From positions 1-64,000 of the forward strand of contig NZ_WMID02000005.1 in the NCBI RefSeq assembly GCF_009711165.2: a stretch of DNA of 64,000 bases, written 5' to 3'. This document shows positions 1-9,624 of this stretch, in pieces. This DNA comes from Flavobacterium sp. MC2016-06 (GTDB lineage: Bacteria > Bacteroidota > Bacteroidia > Flavobacteriales > Flavobacteriaceae). Position 1 is the stretch's first letter. Each line of letters starts with the position of its first letter. The position numbers and the translations under genes were made by a program. Below the pieces are notes generated by a model. That model saw only the letters and a list, made by a program, of their open reading frames with translations, was not told where the DNA came from and ran no database searches.

Positions 1-91
1 TTGAAACTTGAAACTTGAAACTTGAAACTTGAAACTTGAAACTTGAAACTTGAAACTTGAAACTTGAAACTTGAAACTTGAAACCTGAAAC
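1..91. repeat. Tandem heptamer repeat
   Basis: Twelve exact copies of TTGAAAC run from the first base to position 84, followed by one variant copy (CTGAAAC). The array is cut by the window edge, so its full length is unknown. It lies just past the stop codon of the minus-strand phospholipase-like gene. A uniform 7-bp unit without spacers is a simple-sequence repeat prone to slippage. Confidence 0.95.
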
Positions 92-99
92 TAAAAAAC

Positions 100-1167
100 T
101 TACTTAGTTCCGTTTACTGGATCAACTCTTTCATAAGTACCGTCATCGTATTTAATTACATAAGGCGAATTGAAGATTGTACTTGGCAGATAATAATCGG
201 TTGAAATGACTTGTGCGCCCGATTTTTTGGCAGCTTCAAAATGCGAATAATCATTGGCACGAGCTTCTTTGGTGTCAGAATCGGCTCTGGTGCGGATGAA
301 ATATCCTTTTTGTACCAAAGAGGCAATTTCTGGATCTGTCGAATTATTTCTGAACATTACTGCAGCTTCTGGTTTTCCTGGTTCTGCATTGATAAAAACA
401 GCGCGTCCTTTTAGAGAAGGATGATTTAAAGCATACATGTCTCTTTTAGCTCCATTGTTATCTAAAAGAAATAAAATTCTTCCTTTGGCTTTTTTCAATG
501 TTGGCCAGTTTTGGTGTAAAACAGCTTCTTCAAGTGTGCTGTATTTACCGCGTACCATATCTGGTGTGATTAGTTTATTTTTTCCTAATTCTTTAAAAAT
601 TACTTTGTCTAAAGCATCAAATACTTCTGGAGTAAAATCTTCTGGTTTAGTACCAAAGAAATTAGCATCGCCGTCTTTAGGTTCTAAAGTAATAATGATC
701 GGAACATGATTAGGATTGGCATCCGACCATTTTTTTATTTCCTGTAAACAGATTTCAAACGTATAACATGAAGTTCTAAAATCGATATCCGGCATGTGGA
801 AAACTTTAAAACCGGGTTTATTCATTAATCCATTTGGATCATAAACCTGCTCTGATTTTACAATATCCAAACCTTTTGGGTGCGCGTATTTACCGCCTTT
901 AGAATCGGCATGAACATCGATTTCTAAATTTCGTAAGCCTTTATTTAATTGCTCTGTTATGCTTATATGTGTGTATTGCAATCCTTTTAGAGATCGTGTA
1001 GTGTCTTTTGCTTGAATGAAATCGTACAAAGCAGGTTCGATCTGCTGACGGTAACTGTTGTGCGAACCAATTACTTGTATTTGATTCATTTTTAGATTTT
1101 CGTCTTTTATTTGGGCGCTGCAATGTACTGCACCAGCAAGACATAATGTAAACAGAATGTGTTTCAT
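100..1167 (-). CDS. Secreted PI-PLC-like phosphodiesterase
   Basis: A 355-residue protein with an N-terminal signal peptide (hydrophobic residues 4-17, cleavage probably after SA at about 18). The segment IGSHNSYR holds His36 in the position of the first catalytic histidine of PI-PLC X domains, and a second His lies in VFHMPDIDF. The overall pattern fits the Ca2+-dependent phosphoinositide-specific phospholipase C1-like family common in secreted Bacteroidota proteins. Expected activity is phosphodiester cleavage of a phosphoinositide or related polyol phosphate outside the cytoplasm; the substrate is not determinable. It stands alone, divergent from the ECF sigma gene. Family call fairly sure, substrate unknown. 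Confidence 0.75.
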   Translation of the reverse strand: MKHILFTLCLAGAVHCSAQIKDENLKMNQIQVIGSHNSYRQQIEPALYDFIQAKDTTRSLKGLQYTHISITEQLNKGLRNLEIDVHADSKGGKYAHPKGLDIVKSEQVYDPNGLMNKPGFKVFHMPDIDFRTSCYTFEICLQEIKKWSDANPNHVPIIITLEPKDGDANFFGTKPEDFTPEVFDALDKVIFKELGKNKLITPDMVRGKYSTLEEAVLHQNWPTLKKAKGRILFLLDNNGAKRDMYALNHPSLKGRAVFINAEPGKPEAAVMFRNNSTDPEIASLVQKGYFIRTRADSDTKEARANDYSHFEAAKKSGAQVISTDYYLPSTIFNSPYVIKYDDGTYERVDPVNGTK

Positions 1168-1445
1168 GATTTGAAATTAAAATTTTTATTACTAGAGAAA
1201 AGGGGAAAAGGGAAGAAGAGCTGAGAATACTGCCTCTTTTTTGAGATTACTAAATTAAAATCAAGGTTTGGTTAATGTGTTATTTAAATAAAAAGAAATA
1301 GGAACGTGATTGTCATTTCTGCATCAAAATAGTAGTATTAATAAAACAAAAGTATTCATTATTTAATTTAAAGTTAACCTTGAGGAAAAAAACAATGGTG
1401 TTTCGTTTTATTATTTTACAGTATAAAACACGAGTCAATTTACTT

Positions 1446-1970
1446 ATGAAGAACCCTGAAATTTTTAACCAAACGTATACGGATTACTGGAAAAAGCTAA
1501 ATGCGTTTTCGTATACAATGACTCAGGATAAAGACTTGGCGCAGAATATTGTTCAAGACGTTTTTGTTGATTTATGGGAACGTAAAGAAGAGCTGAATAT
1601 TAATGCTATTGAACCTTATTTGTTTCGTGCGGTAAAAAATCAGGTCTTTAAACATTATCAAAATAATAGGTTTGACAAGACGGTTTTGGAAGATAAATTT
1701 GAAGATTACATTATAGACAATTTTACGTCTATAGATTCAGAAGTGATGGATATGCTTTATAGTTTGTTAGACAAACTTCCAGAGAAACGCAAAGAGGTTT
1801 TATTGATGTATAAATTTCAAGATATGTCTATAGATCAAATTGCAGAAGAACTTGGAATTTCCAAACAAACTGTAAAAAATCAAATATCTTCGGCCTTAAA
1901 ACAACTTCGCGAAGGCTTGAAAGACCTTACTTGGATGCTTCCATTGGTGATTTTTCGCCATAACTTTTAA
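1446..1970 (+). CDS. ECF-type RNA polymerase sigma factor (FecI-like)
   Basis: A 174-residue sigma-70 factor of the extracytoplasmic-function group. Region 2 is seen in the stretch with AFSYTMTQDKDLAQNIVQDV, and region 4 in the helix-turn-helix around MSIDQIAEELGISKQTVKNQ. I start it at ATG 1446 (MKNPEIF), because the longer reading from TTG 1380 adds a hydrophobic, non-homologous leader. The next genes encode a FecR anti-sigma factor and a SusC with an STN domain, the usual trans-envelope relay in which the loaded receptor frees the sigma factor to transcribe its own uptake operon. Confidence 0.93.
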   Translation: MKNPEIFNQTYTDYWKKLNAFSYTMTQDKDLAQNIVQDVFVDLWERKEELNINAIEPYLFRAVKNQVFKHYQNNRFDKTVLEDKFEDYIIDNFTSIDSEVMDMLYSLLDKLPEKRKEVLLMYKFQDMSIDQIAEELGISKQTVKNQISSALKQLREGLKDLTWMLPLVIFRHNF

Positions 1971-2053
1971 GATAACTTTCTGTTAATGGTTTCATAATAT
2001 TTCTGGATAGTACGATTTAGACTTTCTAGTACTTATAGGTAACAATAAGTATT

Positions 2054-2977
2054 ATGGTAAAAAGAATCAAGCATAGTTTAGAATATCTTATAGATAGAAG
2101 TACGCAGCAAAAAACTTCAGAAGCAGAAGAAAATTTATTGAATGATTTTGCTTCAAACGAATATCAAAATTCAGAATGGAATGAAGCTCTTATGGGTAAT
2201 TCTTATGAAGCTTCAAAAAATATATATGAAGGGATTCAACTTCGAATTGAGAAAAAGAAAACCTTCAATCCTTATTTAAAATATATGGCAGCTGCCAGTA
2301 TTCTTTTTCTTGTTGGTTTAGGGTTTTTCTTTAAGCCTAGTGTTGCTATCGAAAAGCAATTATCATTTAAAACGTCATCAGTCCCCAAATCTATCCAATT
2401 AAGTGACGGCTCGAAAATTTATCTGGCAGCAAACTCATCATTTCAATATCCTGAAAAATTTGACGGCAGTGAAAGAAATGTTTCTCTATTAAAAGGAAAC
2501 GCTTTTTTTGAAGTTGCCAAAGACAAAAAGCATCCTTTTATTATTCAATCTGGAGCTATTAGAACTAGGGTTGTTGGAACTTCATTTCACATTCAATTAT
2601 CAAAATCAAAATGTCAGGTAATTGTAGTAACAGGAAAAGTAAATGTTTCTACAAAAGGGCAGAGTGTTGATTTGGTGCCAAATGAACAAGCTTTGTTTGA
2701 GACCAATAAACTAACAAAAAAAATGGCTGATAAAAGGTATTTGGTGAATTGGTACAATACCGATATAACACTGAATCAAGCTACTCTTAAACAGGTTATT
2801 GCCATTTTACAATACAAATACGGTGTTTTGTTTGAGTACTCTAACGAGCAGGTTTTAGCATTGCCGTTAACAGTATTTATTAAAAAAGAAGCATCTCTAG
2901 AAAGTGTTTTAGACCAGATCAATTATATAACAAACCTAAAATTTAAAATTTATGGCGAAATAGTAAAAGTGAATTAA
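2054..2977 (+). CDS. FecR-family anti-sigma factor
   Basis: A 307-residue inner-membrane regulator. The cytoplasmic part is about 1-75, one transmembrane segment (YMAAASILFLVGLGFFF) spans about 77-93, and the periplasmic FecR domain follows, with SIQLSDGSKIYLAANSSFQYP and the conserved VVGTSFHI. A C-terminal DUF4974-type region (about 235-307, including LKQVIAILQYKYGV) is typical of Bacteroidota FecR. It should hold the upstream sigma factor inactive and be contacted by the STN domain of the SusC encoded 74 bp downstream. Confident family call. Confidence 0.93.
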   Translation: MVKRIKHSLEYLIDRSTQQKTSEAEENLLNDFASNEYQNSEWNEALMGNSYEASKNIYEGIQLRIEKKKTFNPYLKYMAAASILFLVGLGFFFKPSVAIEKQLSFKTSSVPKSIQLSDGSKIYLAANSSFQYPEKFDGSERNVSLLKGNAFFEVAKDKKHPFIIQSGAIRTRVVGTSFHIQLSKSKCQVIVVTGKVNVSTKGQSVDLVPNEQALFETNKLTKKMADKRYLVNWYNTDITLNQATLKQVIAILQYKYGVLFEYSNEQVLALPLTVFIKKEASLESVLDQINYITNLKFKIYGEIVKVN

Positions 2978-3050
2978 AAACAAAAAAGCAGTTGCTGAGA
3001 ACAACTGCGATTAATAATTAAGTATCGTAAAAACACCAATAACTTAAATC

Positions 3051-6000
3051 ATGTATTTTAAACTTTCCTATTTAAATCTAAAGAGAATCGTCTTTTTAGT
3101 ACTGGCGTTACTGTCATTTCATAATGGACACAGTAATACTAATCCCCTAAAAAAATCAAATGTAAAAAATAAAATAGAAAAAGCTACACTTGTTTCTATT
3201 TTTTCGAAACTGAGCCAAAAGACTGACTATAAATTTAGTTACGGACAGGCTATTATTACCGATAACAATGTTTATGAGGTAAATTATACTAATGAATCTG
3301 TTAATGTAATTTTGAGTGACCTTTCTAAAGAAGCAGACTTCAATTACAATATCAATGGTAAATTAGTTTTAATTCAGAAAGCAGCTGTAAAAATAGTTAA
3401 AAGCGCTGCAGCTGGTGAAAAAGTAAAAGTAAAAGGAAAAATTATAGACGAAAACGGAGTGCCAATGCCTGGTGTTACGGTTTTGGAGGCAACTACTAAA
3501 AATAGTGCTATTACTAATTTTGACGGAGAATTTGACATTATGATCGAAGAAGGAAAATCTCTTGAGGTTTCGTATTTAGGATATAAAACTAAAACGGTTA
3601 TCGCTCTAAAGAGTTTCATGACGATACAATTAGAGCCTAATACTTCTGAATTGAATGAAGTTTTGGTTGTAGGTTATGGTAAACAATCTAAAAAAGATGT
3701 TACAGGTGCAGTAACACAATTAGATGCTTCACAATTTAAACAAGGAGTAAGCATTTCGCCAGATAATTTAATACAAGGTAAAGTTGCGGGTGTACGTGTT
3801 GTAAGTACAAGCGGTGAGCCTGGAGCTGGAGTAAATGTAACAATTAGAGGTGTTGGATCTATTAGAAGCGGTAGTACGCCTTTGTTTGTTGTAGATGGAA
3901 TTCCATTGTCTAATGATGATGTGAGTCCTTCTGGATCAAATGTTGGTTTTGGAACTTCACAAGCTAAAAATCCATTAAACTTTTTGAATAACAGCGATAT
4001 TGAGTCGATTACAGTTCTTAAAGATGCTTCGGCAGCTGCAATTTATGGAGCTAGAGGTTCTAACGGAGTTGTTTTGGTAACGACTAAAAAAGGGTCTAAA
4101 GGTGATGGAACATTGACTTACGATTCGTCTTTAGGAATTTCTACTGTTGCTCATAAATTAGATGTTTTAAATGCAGATCAATACAGAAAAGCAATTACAG
4201 ATCCAGCTTTTGATCATGGCGGAAATACAGATTGGCAGGATGTAATTTTTAGACAAGCAATAACTAAAAGCAATGCTTTATCTTTTGCTAAACAAACAGA
4301 ATCTGGAAACTATTACGCTTCGGTATCGCAATTGGATCAAGAAGGAATTATTCATAATAGTAACTTCAAACGTATGACAGGTAGAATTAATGCTGCTGAA
4401 TCATTTTTGGATAACAAACGTTTGAAATTAAAAATGAATCTTACGGCTAGTGAAACTAAAGACGATGGTGTTCCTACTAGTGATGACGGTGGTTCTAACG
4501 GACAATTACTTGTACATACTTTAATGGCAAACCCAACGCGTTCGGTTTATGATGCTAACGGAAACTACACCAATTTTAATATGAATGCGCATTATAATCC
4601 AGCGTATTTATTGAGTATTTACGAAGATCAAACGCGTACTTTGAGAGTTCTTGGAAATTTTGAAGCTTCTTTGAGAATCGTTAACGGATTGGAGTATAAA
4701 TTAAATTTAGGTATTGATCGTTCTATGTCTGAAAGAAATACGACGATTTATCCAAACTTAACCGATTTAAATCCAAAAGGAAGATACGTTCAAAACAATC
4801 TAGATTCTAAAAACTCTTTGGTTGAGCATTACTTAACGTACAATCTTTTATTAGACAAACATAAATTTGAGGCTTTAGGCGGATTCTCTTACCAAAAATT
4901 TGAAAGATCAGGAACTGCATTTAGTATCGACGGAATTGCAAATCAAGGTACTGGTATAAAACCGTCTATTAATCCTGGTTTTGCGGGAACACAATCTGGA
5001 ACTACAGGTTATGCTCAAGAAAATGAATTGCAGTCTTATTTTGGAAGAATAAATTATACCTATAATGAGAAATACCTTTTAACAGCTTCTATGAGAGCTG
5101 ACGGTTCTACTCGTTTTGGTAAAAATAACAAATACGGATATTTCCCTTCTTTTGCTTTAGGTTGGAATATGTCTAAAGAAAATTTCCTTAAAGATGTTTC
5201 GGCTCTAAACAATTTAAAACTAAGAGCGAGCTGGGGACAAACAGGAAATCAAGAGGTTGAAAATAAAATTACACAAGCTAGTTATTCTTTAGCTGGTGCT
5301 GATGGTTATTACTTATACAATGATTTGAATTTGGTAAACGGAATTTCTGTAAATAGAACTCCAAATCCTGATTTAAAATGGGAAGTAGTTACACAATACA
5401 ATGTAGGTTTAGATTTTAGTTTTTGGAACGATAAATTCTACGGAACATTAGATTATTTCAATAAAACTACAACAGATGCAATCTTAAATATTCCTTCACA
5501 AGCTTTGAGTCCAACAACTACAATCTGGACAAATATTGATGGAAAAATTATTAATAAAGGTTTTGAATTTATGATTGGTTCAAAATTAATTAATACTAAA
5601 GATTTCAGCTGGAATGTTGATATGAATGGTGCAACTTTAAATAATAAAATTGAAAATCTTCCGGTTTCAGAAATCTTAACAGGAACAATTTCTGGTCCAG
5701 GTCAATCTGGTGTAAATGCTAACATTTATAAAAGTGGTTATGCTGCAGGATCTTTCTATTTATTAGATCACATTGGTTTTGATGCAAATGGTAATAATAT
5801 TTTTAGAGATACCAACGGAGATGGTAAAATTGATAACAGCGACAGAGTTATTATCGAAGGTGCTTTACCAACTTTCTACTATGGATTTAATAGTGATATG
5901 AGATACAAAAACTTTACATTCTCGTTCTCTATCATTGGTCAAACTGGAGGTTATTTATTAAATAACACAGGTTTAAATGCCTTAAATATAAACAACTTAG

Positions 6001-6335
6001 CATCAGATAGAAACGTTGCTACAGGTTATTATGAGTCTGGCGCAAACGCAACAAATTCTCCAATTTTATCTACTTTATTCTTAGAAAAATCAGATTTCAT
6101 TAGATTAAATACTGCTCGTATTGGTTATAATTTTGATCTTAAGAATTTGACTTGGATAAACGGATTAACACTTTATGTTACAGGGCAGAACTTGGTTACG
6201 ATTACTAATTATACAGGATATGATCCTTTAATCAACAGTCCAAAATCAAACGGAGGAAACCAATCTATTGGTATCGATTATGCTAGTTACCCAACTTCTA
6301 GAACTTTTAGTTTTGGAGCAACTTTAAAATTCTAA
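3051..6335 (+). CDS. SusC/RagA-type TonB-linked outer membrane receptor with STN domain
   Basis: A 1094-residue outer-membrane importer. After the signal peptide come an STN domain (about 40-112), a carboxypeptidase-regulatory-like repeat (about 125-190, GKIIDENGVPMPGVTV), the SusC signature VVGYGKQ near 207, a plug (DLSQ-like TGAVTQLDASQF, then IRGVGSI and PLFVVDGIPL), and a 22-strand type barrel ending FSFGATLKF. The STN domain is what links such receptors to FecR/FecI signalling, and that pair lies directly upstream. The SusD partner starts 6 bp after the stop. The substrate is unknown because no degradative enzymes are encoded beside it. Confidence 0.96.
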   Translation: MYFKLSYLNLKRIVFLVLALLSFHNGHSNTNPLKKSNVKNKIEKATLVSIFSKLSQKTDYKFSYGQAIITDNNVYEVNYTNESVNVILSDLSKEADFNYNINGKLVLIQKAAVKIVKSAAAGEKVKVKGKIIDENGVPMPGVTVLEATTKNSAITNFDGEFDIMIEEGKSLEVSYLGYKTKTVIALKSFMTIQLEPNTSELNEVLVVGYGKQSKKDVTGAVTQLDASQFKQGVSISPDNLIQGKVAGVRVVSTSGEPGAGVNVTIRGVGSIRSGSTPLFVVDGIPLSNDDVSPSGSNVGFGTSQAKNPLNFLNNSDIESITVLKDASAAAIYGARGSNGVVLVTTKKGSKGDGTLTYDSSLGISTVAHKLDVLNADQYRKAITDPAFDHGGNTDWQDVIFRQAITKSNALSFAKQTESGNYYASVSQLDQEGIIHNSNFKRMTGRINAAESFLDNKRLKLKMNLTASETKDDGVPTSDDGGSNGQLLVHTLMANPTRSVYDANGNYTNFNMNAHYNPAYLLSIYEDQTRTLRVLGNFEASLRIVNGLEYKLNLGIDRSMSERNTTIYPNLTDLNPKGRYVQNNLDSKNSLVEHYLTYNLLLDKHKFEALGGFSYQKFERSGTAFSIDGIANQGTGIKPSINPGFAGTQSGTTGYAQENELQSYFGRINYTYNEKYLLTASMRADGSTRFGKNNKYGYFPSFALGWNMSKENFLKDVSALNNLKLRASWGQTGNQEVENKITQASYSLAGADGYYLYNDLNLVNGISVNRTPNPDLKWEVVTQYNVGLDFSFWNDKFYGTLDYFNKTTTDAILNIPSQALSPTTTIWTNIDGKIINKGFEFMIGSKLINTKDFSWNVDMNGATLNNKIENLPVSEILTGTISGPGQSGVNANIYKSGYAAGSFYLLDHIGFDANGNNIFRDTNGDGKIDNSDRVIIEGALPTFYYGFNSDMRYKNFTFSFSIIGQTGGYLLNNTGLNALNINNLASDRNVATGYYESGANATNSPILSTLFLEKSDFIRLNTARIGYNFDLKNLTWINGLTLYVTGQNLVTITNYTGYDPLINSPKSNGGNQSIGIDYASYPTSRTFSFGATLKF

Positions 6336-6341
6336 TTTATT

Positions 6342-8111
6342 ATGAAGACAAATACATTTTTTAATATAAAAATTACTGCCTTAATCTCTGGTATCTGTTT
6401 GCTTACCAGCTGTACAAACTTAGACGAAAAAGTTTTGGACGAGGTTTTAGGTGAAAACGCTTCTAATCCTGCAGGTGCACTTGCTGCTGCTTATGACAGA
6501 TTAGGAGACGGAACTTTTACAGATCATGGAGGTGTTTTTTCTATGCAGGAATACAGCTCAGACGAAGCTATTTTACCAACACGCGGAAGTGACTGGGGTG
6601 ATGGTGGAAAATGGAGAGCAATGCACGAGTTTACTTGGGCTTCTGATAATGCGGTTATTAGTAACAACTGGAATTTATTGACAAACGGAATCACACGTTC
6701 ATTAACTTCAATTCAGGCAGCAGAATCAAGTACAATCCCAGAAAAGAAATTATTTTTGGCAGAATCAAAAGGGCTTTTAGCATATTATTTATATACAACA
6801 TTAGATTTATTCGGGCAGGCTCCATATAGAGATCCGTTGAATCCAAATGCACCTTTGCAGATTTTAAAAGCAGATACGCAAATCGATAAATTAATTACAG
6901 ATGTTGAAGCTTTACTTCCAGATTTAGCAGATATGGGAGATCAGCAGACACACCACGGTAGATTTACAAAACAAGCTGCTTATGGTTTTTTAAGCACCAT
7001 GTATTTAAATCGTGCTGTATTTAAAGATCGTTTTAATGCATCTTCTAATTTTAATTTTACTGAAGCTGCTGTAAGCGGGACAGGAAATGATATGGATCGT
7101 GTTATTTACTACACATCTTTATTGATCGATTCAGGAAAATATTCTTTAGAAAGTGATTATTTCAAAAACTTTGCAAGAGATAACGATACTGGTAAAGAAC
7201 TTATTTTTGCTATTTCTCAAAAGATAGATTACATCCGTAACGGATCTAATAGTTTTGCTTATGTATCTATGGAGCGTAATCAGAGAACTTCTGCCGCAAA
7301 CAGAGGAACAAATGCGGCTTGTACAACTCCAGAATTTTACGCAACATGGGACAATAATCATGATGACCCAAGATTTAACCAAGCATATCAATACTCAGAT
7401 GGTACATGGTTTACTAATGACGGCACAACCCCAAGTGTCCCAGCTACAGACATTGTACCTAAGAGTGCTAATTTGCCTTGGTTTCATTTTACAAGAGGTA
7501 TCATTGCAGGACCTCAATACGGACCAATATTATTGGCTTCAGGATCTTTAGAAATGGTTGGTAACCGTATTAAAGTTTCACCATTATATATGGAAAAAAG
7601 CACGACTACAAGAATGGATTTTACACCATCTTTAACGTTTAAAGATCCTACTCAAGCTGTTTTTGCTCAAAACGAAATCAATCAAGGTGCTCGTGTTTTT
7701 AAATACGAATTTGATCCAGAAGGAGGAAATGGAAATAGTAATGTTGATATGCCATTGTACCGTTTAGGAGGTATTTACACTATGAGAGCAGAAGCTTACT
7801 TTAGAAAAGGAAGCACAGGATTAGCATTGCAGGATTTAAATATATTGCGTACCAGCAGAAAAAGAGAATCATTGTACGGAAGTACAGCTGGAAAATCACT
7901 TACGGCTATAGATGCGACAGTATTGTATAATGAAATTGGCTTCGAATTATATTGGGAATTGTACAGAAGACCACAAATGATTCGTTTTGGGAAATTTGAT
8001 TTAGCAGGAACAGCTAAACCAGTTTCACAGCCATTCAGAAGAATATTTCCAATTCCGCAGTCTACAATTGACGTGACGAAAGAGTTCACTCAAAATCAAG
8101 GATACAATTAA
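6342..8111 (+). CDS. SusD/RagB-type nutrient-binding lipoprotein
   Basis: A 589-residue lipoprotein. The signal peptide ends in a lipobox (LLTSC), followed by TNLDEK, an acidic stretch that fits surface export of Bacteroidota lipoproteins. The N-terminal TPR-like SusD fold is indicated by AESKGLLAYYLYTTLDLFGQAPYRDP (read here as two adjoining motifs, AESKGLLAYY and LYTTLDLFGQAPY). The C-terminal RagB/SusD part has YRLGGIYTMRAEAYFRKG and the closing RIFPIPQSTIDV. It caps the SusC barrel and captures the substrate at the cell surface. A strong hairpin terminator follows 30 bp downstream, which closes the operon. Confidence 0.95.
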   Translation: MKTNTFFNIKITALISGICLLTSCTNLDEKVLDEVLGENASNPAGALAAAYDRLGDGTFTDHGGVFSMQEYSSDEAILPTRGSDWGDGGKWRAMHEFTWASDNAVISNNWNLLTNGITRSLTSIQAAESSTIPEKKLFLAESKGLLAYYLYTTLDLFGQAPYRDPLNPNAPLQILKADTQIDKLITDVEALLPDLADMGDQQTHHGRFTKQAAYGFLSTMYLNRAVFKDRFNASSNFNFTEAAVSGTGNDMDRVIYYTSLLIDSGKYSLESDYFKNFARDNDTGKELIFAISQKIDYIRNGSNSFAYVSMERNQRTSAANRGTNAACTTPEFYATWDNNHDDPRFNQAYQYSDGTWFTNDGTTPSVPATDIVPKSANLPWFHFTRGIIAGPQYGPILLASGSLEMVGNRIKVSPLYMEKSTTTRMDFTPSLTFKDPTQAVFAQNEINQGARVFKYEFDPEGGNGNSNVDMPLYRLGGIYTMRAEAYFRKGSTGLALQDLNILRTSRKRESLYGSTAGKSLTAIDATVLYNEIGFELYWELYRRPQMIRFGKFDLAGTAKPVSQPFRRIFPIPQSTIDVTKEFTQNQGYN

Positions 8112-8140
8112 GTTTGTGTGTTAGTTTATTTTTTTTTACA

Positions 8141-8170
8141 AAAAGCCTGTTTCGAAAGAAACGGGCTTTT
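8141..8170 (+). terminator. Rho-independent terminator after susC/susD operon
   Basis: A 13-bp stem (AAAAGCCTGTTTC pairing with GAAACGGGCTTTT) around a GAAA tetraloop, starting 30 bp after the SusD stop. Its position and T-rich right arm fit transcription termination. Confidence 0.9.
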
Positions 8171-8261
8171 GTTATTAATGATATCAGCCAATAGTTTTTA
8201 TACATCGTTATTTTGTAAGAAAATAAATAAAAAGTATAATAAACTATTTCTAATCTATAGA

Positions 8262-8269
8262 TAATTTTG
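8262..8269 (+). promoter_or_regulatory. Candidate -7 box TAATTTTG
   Basis: The octamer matches the Bacteroidota TAnnTTTG -7 consensus and lies 68 bp before the preferred start of the SpoIIAA-like gene (26 bp before the alternative ATG at 8295). No clear -33 TTG is seen, so this is a candidate only. Confidence 0.4.
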
Positions 8270-8336
8270 AGTAAGATTATAAAACTGTTTTTATATGAAA
8301 TCAGTTAAAACAAAATTAACTCAAACAAATAATATC

Positions 8337-8714
8337 ATGATACATCAAATCGATACTGCAGATAATTTAGTTGCTTTTAGAGCATTGGCAGCAGTTACCA
8401 AAGAAGATTTTTTGACCACAGTAGTTCCTGCTGTAGAACATTTAGTGAGAGAGACTAATGAAATTAATTTTTTACTAGTTTTAGATACAGAAATTAAAAA
8501 CTTTACTGCCGGCGCTTGGCTTCAAGATGCTTTACTTGGATTAAAACATTTAGGAAAATGGAATAGAGCGGCTATAATTTCAGATTCAGATGAAATAATT
8601 TCTTTTACAAATGGCTTTAGTTATGTTGTTCCAGGAGAATTTAGAGGTTTTAAAAAAGAAGCTTTTAATAAAGCCTTAAATTGGGTAGAAGGGAATATTA
8701 ATTTATCTAATTAG
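8337..8714 (+). CDS. SpoIIAA/STAS-like protein
   Basis: About 125 residues from ATG 8337 (MIHQIDTADNL); an upstream in-frame ATG at 8295 would add 14 residues that look non-homologous. The pattern of an alternating beta-alpha fold with FLLVLDTEIKNF in the middle and KWNRAAIISDSDEIISF near the end fits the SpoIIAA-like (CRAL-TRIO/STAS-like) small-protein family. Its cellular role is not known. No signal peptide is present, so it is cytoplasmic. It is a single gene between two terminators, with its own candidate promoter. Confidence 0.65.
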   Translation: MIHQIDTADNLVAFRALAAVTKEDFLTTVVPAVEHLVRETNEINFLLVLDTEIKNFTAGAWLQDALLGLKHLGKWNRAAIISDSDEIISFTNGFSYVVPGEFRGFKKEAFNKALNWVEGNINLSN

Positions 8715-8862
8715 ATCATTAGTCAATTAGAAAATAAGATAATTCCTTTTCAATTGTTCCAGTTAGGTTTGTGGAAAAACTAGTTTTTTATGCTTTATTT
8801 TTTGATATAAAATGATATTTTTCTATGTTTAAAATGAAGCTGTATCAAAATATCAAATAAAA

Positions 8863-8896
8863 AAATGCCCGTTAGTTCTAAACTTAACGGGCATTT
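8863..8896. terminator. Bidirectional hairpin terminator
   Basis: The stem AAATGCCCGTTA pairs with TAACGGGCATTT around a short loop, with A-rich left and T-rich right flanks. It lies between converging genes (SpoIIAA-like on plus, small membrane protein on minus) and can serve both. Confidence 0.88.
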
Positions 8897-8921
8897 TCAT
8901 GAATAGCAGATTATTATCGAA

Positions 8922-9149
8922 TTATTTTGCAAACTTTTTATAGCATGCAGCAGCTAAAAGCGGTAATGCTAATGAACCAATTATAGAACCGGTTCTATTT
9001 TGTCCTGTTTTTTTGAGAACAGCTCCAGCTAATAGTGTACCAACACCAGCTATAACAAGATTTTTTACAGGAATGTTTAATATTTTTTCTTGTAAAGTAT
9101 CAGGCTTTATTCCAACTAATAACGGATCTATAAATTTTAAATTTTCCAT
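8922..9149 (-). CDS. Small hydrophobic protein, function unknown
   Basis: A 75-residue protein. After a polar N-terminus (about 1-27) there are two glycine/alanine-rich hydrophobic stretches, VKNLVIAGVGTLLAGAVL (about 28-45) and IIGSLALPLLAAACY (about 56-70), ending in KKFAK. This looks like a two-pass inner-membrane hairpin. It is third in a minus-strand row of small genes (gaps of 48 and 28 bp) behind an acidic protein and a larger membrane protein, so co-transcription is likely. I do not recognise the family. Confidence 0.6.
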   Translation of the reverse strand: MENLKFIDPLLVGIKPDTLQEKILNIPVKNLVIAGVGTLLAGAVLKKTGQNRTGSIIGSLALPLLAAACYKKFAK

Positions 9150-9177
9150 GATTTTTTTTATTTAATAGTATTTATTT

Positions 9178-9576
9178 TTATTTAGATAATTTTTCGCTGT
9201 CTGTTTCGTTCTCGATTTTTTCAATTTCCACCTTTTCCTTTTTAATCGCTTGGCGCAATAAAGCAAAAAGGCTCATATAAATGTTGGCAACAAAAACCAA
9301 TCCAAATCCTGCAATAATGTAACCTCTCCAGTCATTTAACAAAAGTTTATAATCGCAGAGGATCAGAAAAAAGATTGTGACATAATGACTGAAACAATAT
9401 TCGCAGGTAAAAAGATAAAAGAACTTTCTCGACAATAAAACACGAGCATTTTGAGATCGTTTTACACACCATTCATGAGGTTCTCTAAAAATCTCTTCGT
9501 GCGTTACTGTCCAGCTTATACAAGCAATTGGAACAGCCAAAACAAACAGCCAGATGATTTGAGATGAGAGAGTCAT
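9178..9576 (-). CDS. Membrane protein with Cys-rich CEYC motif, possibly DUF1360-like
   Basis: A 132-residue protein with hydrophobic segments at about 7-22 (IIWLFVLAVPIACISW), 65-80 (HYVTIFFLILCDYKLLL) and 85-108 (YIIAGFGLVFVANIYMSLFALL). The motif FTCEYCFSHYVT resembles the CxYCxSxW core of the DUF1360 family; that link is tentative. The C-terminal tail is highly charged and cytoplasmic in a simple model. It lies in a probable operon with the acidic protein upstream and the small hydrophobic protein downstream. Function unknown. Confidence 0.6.
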   Translation of the reverse strand: MTLSSQIIWLFVLAVPIACISWTVTHEEIFREPHEWCVKRSQNARVLLSRKFFYLFTCEYCFSHYVTIFFLILCDYKLLLNDWRGYIIAGFGLVFVANIYMSLFALLRQAIKKEKVEIEKIENETDSEKLSK

Positions 9577-9624
9577 TTTAAAATGGATTAATGATTAAGA
9601 CTGTTTAAAGATATACCGTATGGA

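Noticed and set aside
1..91. Possible CRISPR array
   Set aside because: The units are 7 bp and directly adjacent with no spacers, so it is a simple tandem repeat.
1380..1445. Longer sigma factor from TTG 1380
   Set aside because: The added 22 residues are hydrophobic and non-homologous to sigma factors; ATG 1446 gives the normal family length.
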